DNA of 12,367 nucleotides. It comes from Cypionkella sp. (GTDB lineage: Bacteria; Pseudomonadota; Alphaproteobacteria; Rhodobacterales; Rhodobacteraceae). Of this stretch, positions 7,338-12,367 are shown one piece after another. Within the stretch, counting starts at the first letter, position 1. Every line of letters starts with the position of its first letter. The position numbers and the translations under genes are program-made. The DNA lies in NCBI GenBank assembly GCA_023255415.1, contig JALRIN010000053.1, forward strand, positions 1 through 12,367. The letters run 5' to 3'. The notes under the pieces were generated by a model. The model saw only the letters and a program-made list of their open reading frames with translations, ran no database searches and had not been told where the DNA came from.

Positions 7338-7711
7338 GCGAAAATCTCCCGCGATAGGTAAATCCCTGCGGCAAGAGCGCCGAGAGAGAGGATGACAGTG
7401 CCTGCGACATAGGCCAAAGCCGTCGTGATGTCGCCACGTTCCCAGAGCGTAAAGCTGTCCAGCGAGAAGGCCGAAAAGGTGGTGAAGCCGCCCAAAATGC
7501 CGGTCATCAACAACGGTGCCAAATGCGTGCCGCCCTTTTTCGCAAGCGCCACGATCAGCACCCCCATGGCAAAGGAGCCAAGGATATTAACGAAGACTGT
7601 GCCGTAAGGGAATCCTGGCCCGAAAATCCGCATCGCAGAGACATTCGAGAGATAGCGCAGGCTCGCGCCGATTGCGCCGCCAAGGGCGACTTGAGAGAGG
7701 GTCCAGATCAT
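7334..7711 (-). CDS. crcB: CrcB/Fluc fluoride ion channel
   Basis: This is a small inner-membrane protein (125 aa, four hydrophobic helices) of the CrcB/Fluc family. Members work as dual-topology dimers that export fluoride. Signature segments are GGAIGASLRYL (11-21), FPYGTVFVNILGSF (34-47) containing the conserved Asn42, and TGILGGFTTFSAFS (70-83) with the pore phenylalanines. It ends in a fourth helix near 94-118. The ATG at 7711 is preceded by AAGGA. The stop overlaps the rluC start (ATGA), making crcB the first gene of a coupled crcB-rluC-atp12 unit. The leader before it holds an intergenic repeat, and I see no fluoride-riboswitch-like structure there. Confidence 0.94.
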   Translation of the reverse strand: MIWTLSQVALGGAIGASLRYLSNVSAMRIFGPGFPYGTVFVNILGSFAMGVLIVALAKKGGTHLAPLLMTGILGGFTTFSAFSLDSFTLWERGDITTALAYVAGTVILSLGALAAGIYLSREIFA

Positions 7712-7756
7712 CAGGTTTCCTTGGGCGCAAGCGCGGGATTTGTCAACAGCCCGACC

Positions 7757-7801
7757 AGGGCTCTGCCCCGGACCCCGGGATATTTAGCGACAGATGAAGG
7801 G
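7757..7801. repeat. Rhodobacteraceae-type intergenic palindromic repeat (GGGCTCTGCCCCGG...CCCCGGGATATTT)
   Basis: The stretch between rarA and crcB contains GGGCTCTGCCCCGGACCCCG, then GGATATTT and a trailing CAGATGAAGG. I recall very similar strings (GGGGCTCTGCCCC, GGACCCC, GGAGTATTT, AGATGAA) recurring between genes in many Rhodobacteraceae genomes. Runs of C and G can fold into competing hairpins, and an AGCCC/GGGCT stem overlaps its start (7748-7762). It may act as a terminator at the end of rarA or be a REP-like dispersed element. Identification rests on memory, and only this one copy is visible here. Confidence 0.5.
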
Positions 7802-7807
7802 CTGGCG

Positions 7808-9118
7808 TCAGTCGATCTGTCGTTTGGCGCGCAGTTTGGCGAAATAGTCGATGCGTTTGCGCAATTCGCGTTCAAAGCCGCGCTCGGGCGGGGTGTAGAG
7901 AACGGGTCGTTTCACACCTTCGGGGAAATAGTTTTGGCCCGAGAAGCCATCTTCGGCGTCGTGATCATAGGCGTAGCCGCTACCATAGCCGATCTCTTTC
8001 ATCAGCTTGGTGGGGGCGGGGCGGATGTGCAGAGGTGGCGGTTGGCTGCCGGTTTCCCTTGCAAGCGCGCGGGCGGCCTTGAAGGCGGTATAGACGCCAT
8101 TCGATTTGGGGGCGAGGGCAAGGTAAACCACGGCCTGCGCCAGCGCGAGTTCGCCTTCGGGAGAGCCCAAGCGTTCGAAGGTTTGCCAGCCTTCGAGGCA
8201 GATCTGCTGCGCCTGCGGGTCAGCAAGGCCAATGTCTTCGACCGCCATGCGGGTGATGCGACGGGCGAGAAAACGGGGGTCTTCGCCGCCTTCCAGCATG
8301 CGGGCGAACCAGTAGAGCGCGGCATCAGGGTCAGACCCGCGCACGGATTTATGCAGTGCCGAGATCAGGTTGTAATGTTCTTCGCCAGATTTGTCATATT
8401 TGCTGGCGCGCCGCATCAGCCGCCTTGCCAGCGCGGCGCGGCTGAGGGGTTTGTCGAGCCGCCATGCCGCCACCTGCTCGATCAGATTCAACAGCGCGCG
8501 GCCGTCGCCATCGGCCATCTCGATCAGCGCCTCGCGGGCCTCGCCGTCCAGCGGCAAAGCCCGACCGATGTCTTTTTCGGCGCGCTGGACCAAGCGCTCG
8601 AGTTCGATCAGATCGAGACGCGCGAGCACGATGACTTGGGCACGCGACAGCAAGGCGGCGTTCAGCTCGAAGCTGGGGTTTTCGGTGGTAGCCCCCACAA
8701 GCAGGATGGTGCCATCTTCCATATAGGGCAGAAACCCATCTTGCTGGGCTTTATTAAATCGATGAATTTCATCGACAAAAAGCAAGGTGCCTTGGCCGTT
8801 TTGGCGGCGGATCTTGGCGGTCTCGAAGACTTTGCGCAGGTCAGGCACGCCGGTGAAGATCGCCGAAATTTGCACGAAGGCAAGGTCAGTTTCGGCGGCA
8901 AGCAGCCGGGCGATGGTGGTTTTTCCCACCCCTGGCGGGCCCCAGAGCACAAGTGACGACAGGCTGCGCGCCGCCAGCATCGCGCCCAAAGGGCCATCAG
9001 CACCCAGAACATGGGTCTGGCCGATCACCTCTGACAGACTGCGCGGACGTAAACGGTCCGCCAAAGGCCGCGGGCCTTCGGTGGAGGGTATATCAGCACT
9101 GTCAAACAGATCGGCCAT
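7808..9118 (-). CDS. rarA: Replication-associated recombination protein A (RarA/MgsA) AAA+ ATPase
   Basis: RarA (436 aa, normal length) is a clamp-loader-like AAA+ ATPase. It works as a tetramer at stalled or gapped replication forks together with SSB, and affects RecA-dependent recombination. The N-terminal PLADRLRPRSLSEVIGQTHV is typical. Walker A is GPPGVGKTT (60-68), Walker B LLFVDEIHRFNK (112-123), and sensor 1 is in GATTENPSFELN (142-153), followed by LLSRAQV. The C-terminal half contains KYDKSGEEHYNLISALHKS, the tetramerisation-domain landmark RGSDPDAALYW, and GYAYDHDAEDGF..QNYFPEG. The start ATG at 9118 gives the standard MADLFD N-terminus but has only a weak ribosome-binding site. 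The 59-base gap to luxI holds an inverted repeat. The gene appears intact. Confidence 0.96.
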   Translation of the reverse strand: MADLFDSADIPSTEGPRPLADRLRPRSLSEVIGQTHVLGADGPLGAMLAARSLSSLVLWGPPGVGKTTIARLLAAETDLAFVQISAIFTGVPDLRKVFETAKIRRQNGQGTLLFVDEIHRFNKAQQDGFLPYMEDGTILLVGATTENPSFELNAALLSRAQVIVLARLDLIELERLVQRAEKDIGRALPLDGEAREALIEMADGDGRALLNLIEQVAAWRLDKPLSRAALARRLMRRASKYDKSGEEHYNLISALHKSVRGSDPDAALYWFARMLEGGEDPRFLARRITRMAVEDIGLADPQAQQICLEGWQTFERLGSPEGELALAQAVVYLALAPKSNGVYTAFKAARALARETGSQPPPLHIRPAPTKLMKEIGYGSGYAYDHDAEDGFSGQNYFPEGVKRPVLYTPPERGFERELRKRIDYFAKLRAKRQID

Positions 9119-9131
9119 GAACCGACATTAC

Positions 9132-9162
9132 GCTAGCGCCCAAAAAAGCGAAAGGCGCTAGC
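9132..9162. repeat. 9-bp inverted repeat between luxI and rarA
   Basis: GCTAGCGCC (9132-9140) and GGCGCTAGC (9154-9162) are perfect inverted copies around a 13-base loop. On the minus strand the loop reads TTTCGCTTTTTTG. A smaller AGCG/CGCT hairpin directly followed by T6 can form instead, so the RNA has two mutually exclusive folds. It could end luxI transcription or lie in the rarA leader. Because GCTAGC is itself palindromic, a protein-binding site is also possible. Confidence 0.5.
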
Positions 9163-9177
9163 AATAGATCCGGCAGC

Positions 9178-9765
9178 CTAATGCATCGTGCCCATCAAGT
9201 TGATCGAGACGCATTGCGATTCATAGCCTTCAAATTCCATGATGCGCCCCGCAGCTGTCACATCCAAACCACAGCGTGGTGCCCAACGTGGCCAATTGGC
9301 GGGGATAATCCCGATCACCCGATGCGCCCCCAGATCACGCGCGGAAAGGGTCATCTCGGTAATGAGATGGGCGTGCACACGCCGCCGGATCGACATCGGC
9401 GTGTCATGTGACACAAACACGCGGCTTGATTCCCAAATGTTAACGTCGACGGGAGCGGCTTCGTAGAGAAGATCATCTGGAATCATCTCAAGCAGGCCTT
9501 TTTGCGCATCGCGGATCATGTAGCTATAGACACCACAGCGCGCAGTCGTCGGGGTCAGGCGGATGCCCGCCAAAACTTGCCCACGCTCATGCACGGCGAT
9601 CCACCGCGAGGACGGGTTATCATATTGGTCGTATTCCATCCCAAGGGCTTCGGGCAAATCCCATTGATTCTGCACAATAAACGTCTGCCGCCTTGCGCGA
9701 AAAAGATTGGCAAGAAGCTCTCCATGGTTGTGCATATTGGCAAAAGAAAGCGTGGTCGTCTGCAT
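9178..9765 (-). CDS. luxI: LuxI family acyl-homoserine-lactone synthase
   Basis: This is an autoinducer synthase (195 aa) that makes an N-acyl-homoserine lactone from S-adenosylmethionine and an acyl carrier, in the cytoplasm. The nearly invariant residues of the family are present: R26, F29 and W35 in RRQTFIVQNQW, D46 and D49 in EYDQYDNP, R69 in AGIRLTPT, and E112 and R115 in WESSRVFV. The enzyme should therefore be active. Acyl-chain length and oxidation cannot be read from sequence. The ATG at 9765 has GGAGAA upstream. The gene lies 60 bases downstream of luxR in the same direction, the usual arrangement for a self-regulated quorum-sensing pair, with a dyad in the gap. The symbol is generic. 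Roseobacters have several luxI paralogues with strain-specific names. Confidence 0.93.
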   Translation of the reverse strand: MQTTTLSFANMHNHGELLANLFRARRQTFIVQNQWDLPEALGMEYDQYDNPSSRWIAVHERGQVLAGIRLTPTTARCGVYSYMIRDAQKGLLEMIPDDLLYEAAPVDVNIWESSRVFVSHDTPMSIRRRVHAHLITEMTLSARDLGAHRVIGIIPANWPRWAPRCGLDVTAAGRIMEFEGYESQCVSINLMGTMH

Positions 9766-9808
9766 AATAACTTCTCCAGGTTTTGGGTAATCAAAACGTC
9801 CCAGATCC

Positions 9809-9823
9809 TGACCGTTGCGGTCA
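9809..9823. promoter_or_regulatory. Perfect dyad between luxR and luxI, possible lux-box-like operator
   Basis: TGACCG - TTG - CGGTCA is a perfect 6+3+6 inverted repeat, centred 51 bases before the luxI start and three bases beyond the luxR stop. LuxR-type regulators bind dyads of about 18-20 bp upstream of luxI. This one is shorter and does not match the classic Vibrio lux box. On the minus strand TTGACG precedes it and could serve as a -35. It may equally form a small RNA hairpin between the two cistrons. Confidence 0.4.
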
Positions 9824-9825
9824 CG

Positions 9826-10449
9826 TCAAATCAGACGGTAGTCCTTGGCCCGCTGTATCGCCTCGGCAGTGGTGCGCGCCAACAAGCGAATGCGCGCAGA
9901 ATTGAGGCGGGCCTTTAGAGCACTTTCTGAAATGCCAAGCTTGGCAGCAGCTCCGGCGTGACGTTCACCTGCGGCAATAAGGTGCAGGGCTTCAGCTTGC
10001 GCATCGGTCAGGCTGTCTGGCGGCTGCGTTGCATTGTGCAGCCGAACAATCAGGGGTTCGATTTTAGCAATTTCGGCATCGTTGAATTCGCGATCAGCAC
10101 GGGCAACTCCGGCAATGGTGCGCGACGACAGCAAACCAACTGCGACAGCAACACCATAGACCAAACCGTGGCCTGAAGCCTCTTTTAGAATACCAAACGT
10201 ATCAGGAACTGGGATCTCGCTCCAGCGCACCGCGCCAACAGTCGAAAAGCCCCAGGCAATCATCGGGTCACGCATCGCATAGCCGCGTTCGGTATAATGA
10301 TCCGTCCACGACTGATCGTAGGTTTGAAAGGTAATAAGCGGTGATGTGAACCGGATGTGTAATCCGACAAAATATCCTGCAGGGGCAAGCAGCCCCAAGC
10401 TATGCAATTCCAACTCGATACCCAGTTTTACTGACATATTACTCTGCAC
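9826..10449 (-). CDS. luxR: LuxR family AHL-responsive transcriptional regulator
   Basis: This is a quorum-sensing regulator (207 aa) that should bind the acyl-homoserine lactone made by the neighbouring luxI and then bind DNA. The N-terminal autoinducer-binding domain (about 15-140) keeps the classical ligand-pocket residues: W48, Y52, D61-P62 and W76, in WTDHYTERGYAMRDP and VRWSEI, and G99 in HGLVYG. The C-terminal LuxR-type helix-turn-helix spans about 147-207 (SLTDAQAEALHLIAAGERHA, then AKLGISESALKARL and ARTTAEAI). Where the family usually has LTxREXE this protein has LTDAQAE, so the Arg and first Glu are replaced. Two starts are possible: GTG at 10449, with GAGAG about nine bases upstream, or ATG at 10437 (MSVKLG). 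I keep the longer but cannot decide. It is separated from rplQ by a terminator, so it needs its own promoter in 10450-10550, which I could not identify with confidence. Confidence 0.92.
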   Translation of the reverse strand: MQSNMSVKLGIELELHSLGLLAPAGYFVGLHIRFTSPLITFQTYDQSWTDHYTERGYAMRDPMIAWGFSTVGAVRWSEIPVPDTFGILKEASGHGLVYGVAVAVGLLSSRTIAGVARADREFNDAEIAKIEPLIVRLHNATQPPDSLTDAQAEALHLIAAGERHAGAAAKLGISESALKARLNSARIRLLARTTAEAIQRAKDYRLI

Positions 10450-10549
10450 TACCCGATTCTCTCACAACTTTAAGGAGCAACTATCCTGATGACTAGCGCT
10501 TTTTGGAGAACACAGCTTTTCTCATAAACCATCATTCAAGCCACCAGAC

Positions 10550-10583
10550 AAAATTGAAAAGGCCTGCCATTGCTGGCAGGCCT
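10550..10583 (-). terminator. Intrinsic terminator of the rpoA-rplQ operon
   Basis: Minus-strand RNA forms AGGCCTGCCA - GCAA - TGGCAGGCCT (10583-10560), a 10-bp perfect stem closed by a GCAA (GNRA) tetraloop. It is followed by TTTTCAATTTT. It lies 62 bases after the rplQ stop and before luxR. The plus strand also shows a T-rich tail (CTTTATTT), so it may work in both directions. It marks the end of the ribosomal-protein/rpoA transcription unit. Confidence 0.9.
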
Positions 10584-10645
10584 CTTTATTTACAAACATG
10601 GTTAACGGACTTGCCTTCGCGGCGTGGTTCCGTGAACCAAAAGGC

Positions 10646-11065
10646 TTATGCCTCGGCAGCGTCTTCTGCTGCGGTGCGCGCGTGGTCTGCAGCGCCTTTG
10701 GCCGAAACGTCACGGTCAACGAATTCAATGATCGCCATCGGCGCCATGTCACCGAAACGGAAGCCAGCTTTCAGCACGCGCACATAGCCGCCCTGACGGT
10801 TCTGATAGCGTGGGCCAAGGATCTCGAACAGGCGCGCTGTGTGGATGTCTTGCTTCAGCTGCGAATGCGCTTGGCGACGGGCGTGCAGATCGCCGCGCTT
10901 TGCCAGCGTGATCAGCTTTTCAATGATCGGACGCAGTTCTTTTGCTTTTGGCAGAGTGGTCTTGATCTGCTCGTGTTCAATCAGCGAACCAGCCATGTTT
11001 GCGAACATCGCTTTGCGGTGTTCGTGGGTGCGGTTCAGCTTACGGTAACCATTAGAGTGACGCAT
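10646..11065 (-). CDS. rplQ: 50S ribosomal protein L17 (bL17)
   Basis: Large-subunit ribosomal protein bL17 (139 aa), located near the peptide exit tunnel. The N-terminus MRHSNGYRKLNRTHEHRKAM is the family signature. It is followed by MFANMAGSLIEHEQIKTTLP, KAKELRPIIEKLITLAKRGD, and the conserved GGYVRVLKAGFRFGDMAPMA then IIEFVDRD. The C-terminal tail rich in Ala and Glu (AADHARTAAEDAAEA) is usual in alphaproteobacteria. The ATG at 11065 has AGGAGA seven bases upstream. It follows rpoA after 140 bases, the universal rpoA-rplQ order at the end of the alpha operon, and is closed by the terminator at 10550-10583. Confidence 0.98.
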   Translation of the reverse strand: MRHSNGYRKLNRTHEHRKAMFANMAGSLIEHEQIKTTLPKAKELRPIIEKLITLAKRGDLHARRQAHSQLKQDIHTARLFEILGPRYQNRQGGYVRVLKAGFRFGDMAPMAIIEFVDRDVSAKGAADHARTAAEDAAEA

Positions 11066-11174
11066 GGGTATCTCCTATCGCGTGTTTTGCTTTGTCCGGC
11101 AGATCCTACGAGTGGTCCTGCTCACCTTGGGGTCATGCGACCCAGTGTTCCCCGGCAGCCCGGGCATTTGGGTA

Positions 11175-11197
11175 GGGTGCGCATTTATTGCGCACCC
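11175..11197 (-). promoter_or_regulatory. Stem-loop between rpoA and rplQ
   Basis: GGGTGCGCA - TTTAT - TGCGCACCC is a 9-bp perfect inverted repeat starting nine bases after the rpoA stop on the transcribed strand. No T-run follows, so it is not a classical terminator. It could block 3' exonucleases or set the relative amounts of rpoA and rplQ message. A second weak stem, CCCGG/CCGGG, lies just beyond it at about 11151-11164. Confidence 0.5.
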
Positions 11198-11205
11198 GCG
11201 TTATC

Positions 11206-12087
11206 TTAGAACTGGTCCTCAAAGCGCTTGGCCAGATCTTCGATGTTCTCTGGTGGCCAATCTTCGACTTCCATGCCCAAATGCAGGCCCATGCCCGACA
11301 GCACTTCCTTGATTTCGTTCAAGGACTTGCGGCCAAAGTTTGGCGTGCGCAGCATTTCGGCTTCGGTTTTCTGGATCAGATCGCCGATATAAACGATATT
11401 GTCGTTCTTCAAGCAGTTTGCCGAACGCACCGACAATTCCAGCTCGTCGACTTTCTTCAGCAGCAGCGGGTTGAACTCAAGACCTGCGTCTTCAGCGCCC
11501 TTGCCGGCCGCTTCTGGCTCGTCAAAGTTCACGAAGACCGCCAGTTGGTCCTGCAGAATACGCGCTGCATAAGCGATTGCGTCTTCTGGGGTCAGCGAGC
11601 CGTCAGTTTCGATTTTCATCGTCAGCTTGTCATAGTCGAGAACCTGACCTTCGCGGGTCGGGGTGACTTCGTAGCTGACTTTCTTGACCGGCGAATAGAT
11701 CGCGTCGATTGGAATCAGGCCGATTGGCGCATCTTCCGGACGGTTCTTGTCTGCCGCAACATAGCCCTTGCCGGTGTTAACCGTCAGTTCCATGAACACG
11801 TCGGCGCCATCATCGAGGTGGCAGATGACGTGGTCTTTGTTCAGAACCTCAATGCCATTGGTTTCCGAGATGTCACCAGCGGTGACAACGCCCGGACCTT
11901 TGGCAGAAATCGACAGGCGCTTTGGCCCTTCGACGTCCATCTTCAGGCTGACGCCCTTCAGGTTCAGCACGATGTCGGTGACATCTTCGCGCACGCCAGC
12001 AACGCTGGAGAATTCATGCAACACGTTGTCGATCTGCACCGAAGTGATCGCAGCGCCTTGCAGCGACGACATCAGCACGCGACGCAG
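11206..12087 (-). CDS. rpoA: RNA polymerase alpha subunit, 5'-truncated by junction
   Basis: This is the alpha subunit of RNA polymerase, which dimerises to seed core assembly and contacts activators and UP elements. The frame is normal from LRRVLMSSLQGAAITSVQID to the C-terminus NIEDLAKRFEDQF, about 292 residues. Visible parts are most of the N-terminal dimerisation domain (FSSVAGVREDVTDIVLNLKG, GLIPIDAIYSPVKKVSY), the linker (DEPEAAGKGAEDAGLEFNP), and the C-terminal DNA-binding domain (LLLKKVDELELSVRSANCLK, TEAEMLRTPNFGRKSLNEIK). Roughly the first 46 residues of the usual 338 are missing. Instead, the frame continues without a stop into an aminotransferase fragment. RpoA is essential and normally single-copy, so this is best read as a chimeric contig and not a real fusion or a broken gene. 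It is followed by rplQ. Confidence 0.95.
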   Translation of the reverse strand: MRRVLMSSLQGAAITSVQIDNVLHEFSSVAGVREDVTDIVLNLKGVSLKMDVEGPKRLSISAKGPGVVTAGDISETNGIEVLNKDHVICHLDDGADVFMELTVNTGKGYVAADKNRPEDAPIGLIPIDAIYSPVKKVSYEVTPTREGQVLDYDKLTMKIETDGSLTPEDAIAYAARILQDQLAVFVNFDEPEAAGKGAEDAGLEFNPLLLKKVDELELSVRSANCLKNDNIVYIGDLIQKTEAEMLRTPNFGRKSLNEIKEVLSGMGLHLGMEVEDWPPENIEDLAKRFEDQF

Positions 12088-12091
12088 CAGG
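12079..12091. other. Chimeric junction: rpoA joined in frame to an aminotransferase gene
   Basis: Reading the minus strand, an aminotransferase ending ...GVTRHILLDLLR passes directly into RpoA ...LRRVLMSSLQG. The LRR residues (about 12087-12079) fit both families: RpoA has NALRRVLMSS here and the aminotransferase is expected to have LLDLLR. A short shared stretch such as CTGCGTCGC is therefore the probable join. Codon choice also changes: CTA, ATA and ACT-type codons cluster upstream of the join and are rare in the core. The exact breakpoint is uncertain by several bases. Confidence 0.85.
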
Positions 12092-12367
12092 TCGAGTAGT
12101 ATATGACGGGTGACGCCGGGCAGCAGTTGGTGGTCGAGGGGCGCGGTAAATACCGTGTCGTTGAGCAACACAAAGACATTGGCGGTGCTCGCTTCGGTTA
12201 GTTGCTCGGCGCTGTTAAAGAGCAGCGTCTCGTCAGCGCCGTGGTTGCGACCGTGTTGGTAGTGCAGCACATTGCCCAACAGCGAGGTGGTTTTGACATC
12301 GCAGCGCTGCCAGCGCTGATCGCGCTGCGTCACGACCCGGTAGCCGCTGCCGAGATCTCGGCTGATT
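12085..12367 (-). CDS. Internal fragment of PLP fold-type IV aminotransferase (D-amino-acid transaminase-like)
   Basis: About 94 codons are open from the window edge (ISRDLGSGYRVVTQ...) to the junction, with neither natural end. RWQRCDVKTTSLLGNVL matches the segment of D-alanine/D-amino-acid transaminases in which the Lys of the (D/C)(I/V)K motif forms the Schiff base with pyridoxal phosphate. LTEASTANVFVL carries the Glu that pairs with the PLP ring nitrogen, and PLDHQLLPGVTR is the conserved LPGITR element. 4-Amino-4-deoxychorismate lyase and branched-chain aminotransferases share this fold, but the KTTSLLGNVL form favours the D-amino-acid transaminase group. Residue and codon choices suggest a gammaproteobacterium, a weak inference. 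In the assembled sequence it is fused in frame to rpoA, giving a 375-codon frame from a GTG at 12333, which I regard as artefactual. Confidence 0.75.

Noticed and set aside
7712..7807. Fluoride riboswitch controlling crcB
   Set aside because: This side of crcB (between the rarA stop and the crcB start) shows only the GC-rich repeat and a short AGCCC/GGGCT stem, with nothing resembling the crcB-motif pseudoknot.
7523..8956. Long plus-strand open frame (477 codons) opposite rarA and crcB
   Set aside because: It lies antisense to well-conserved genes in GC-rich DNA, and its translation has no recognisable family and is low-complexity in places. It is a codon-bias shadow.
11206..12333. A genuine 375-residue aminotransferase-RpoA fusion protein
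   Set aside because: It lacks the essential RpoA N-terminus, joins at a short shared stretch, and the opposite contig end is chimeric as well. An artefact is far more likely.

Overview
The window is a mosaic, most likely a metagenome or single-cell assembly contig. Its core, about 821 to 12087, is a continuous chromosomal segment of a marine Rhodobacteraceae (Roseobacter-group) alphaproteobacterium. Foreign sequence is joined at each end. The core is assigned from its proteins: RpoA, bL17 and the amino-acid transporter match what I remember of Rhodobacter/Roseobacter sequences almost residue for residue. An ATP12-type F1-ATPase chaperone, a LuxR/LuxI pair and a family-typical GC-rich intergenic repeat fit this too. 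Every gene in the window is on the minus strand, so transcription runs from high to low coordinates.

Layout from right to left: (1) 12088-12367, an internal fragment of a PLP fold-type IV aminotransferase resembling D-amino-acid transaminase, probably from a gammaproteobacterium. It runs in frame into rpoA. (2) rpoA, lacking about its first 46 codons, then rplQ, closed by a strong intrinsic terminator at 10550-10583. (3) A quorum-sensing pair, luxR then luxI, with a small perfect dyad in the 60-bp gap. (4) rarA, a replication-fork AAA+ ATPase. (5) A compact crcB-rluC-atp12 block whose genes overlap by ATGA. (6) The glutamate/glutamine/aspartate/asparagine ABC transporter operon bztA-B-C-D (equivalent to aapJ-Q-M-P). 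It has a stem-loop terminator/attenuator after the binding-protein gene, and bztD is cut off before its H-loop. (7) 1 to about 833, an AT-richer stretch open throughout in one minus-strand frame. It encodes part of a marine phage virion/tail-fibre-like protein with a cupredoxin-like C-x2-H-x2-M motif.

The genes of the core are ordinary: transcription/translation (rpoA, rplQ), RNA modification (rluC), fork maintenance (rarA), fluoride export (crcB), F1 assembly (atp12), amino-acid uptake (bzt) and AHL signalling (luxRI). I do not see a new biological system. The main result is the two cross-organism junctions, which would mislead an automatic annotation: one makes an in-frame aminotransferase-RpoA 'fusion', the other stops bztD prematurely. 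Next in interest are the regulatory structures around luxRI and bztA. No stretch over 300 bases lacks a gene, and I found no tRNA, rRNA, CRISPR array or transposase.
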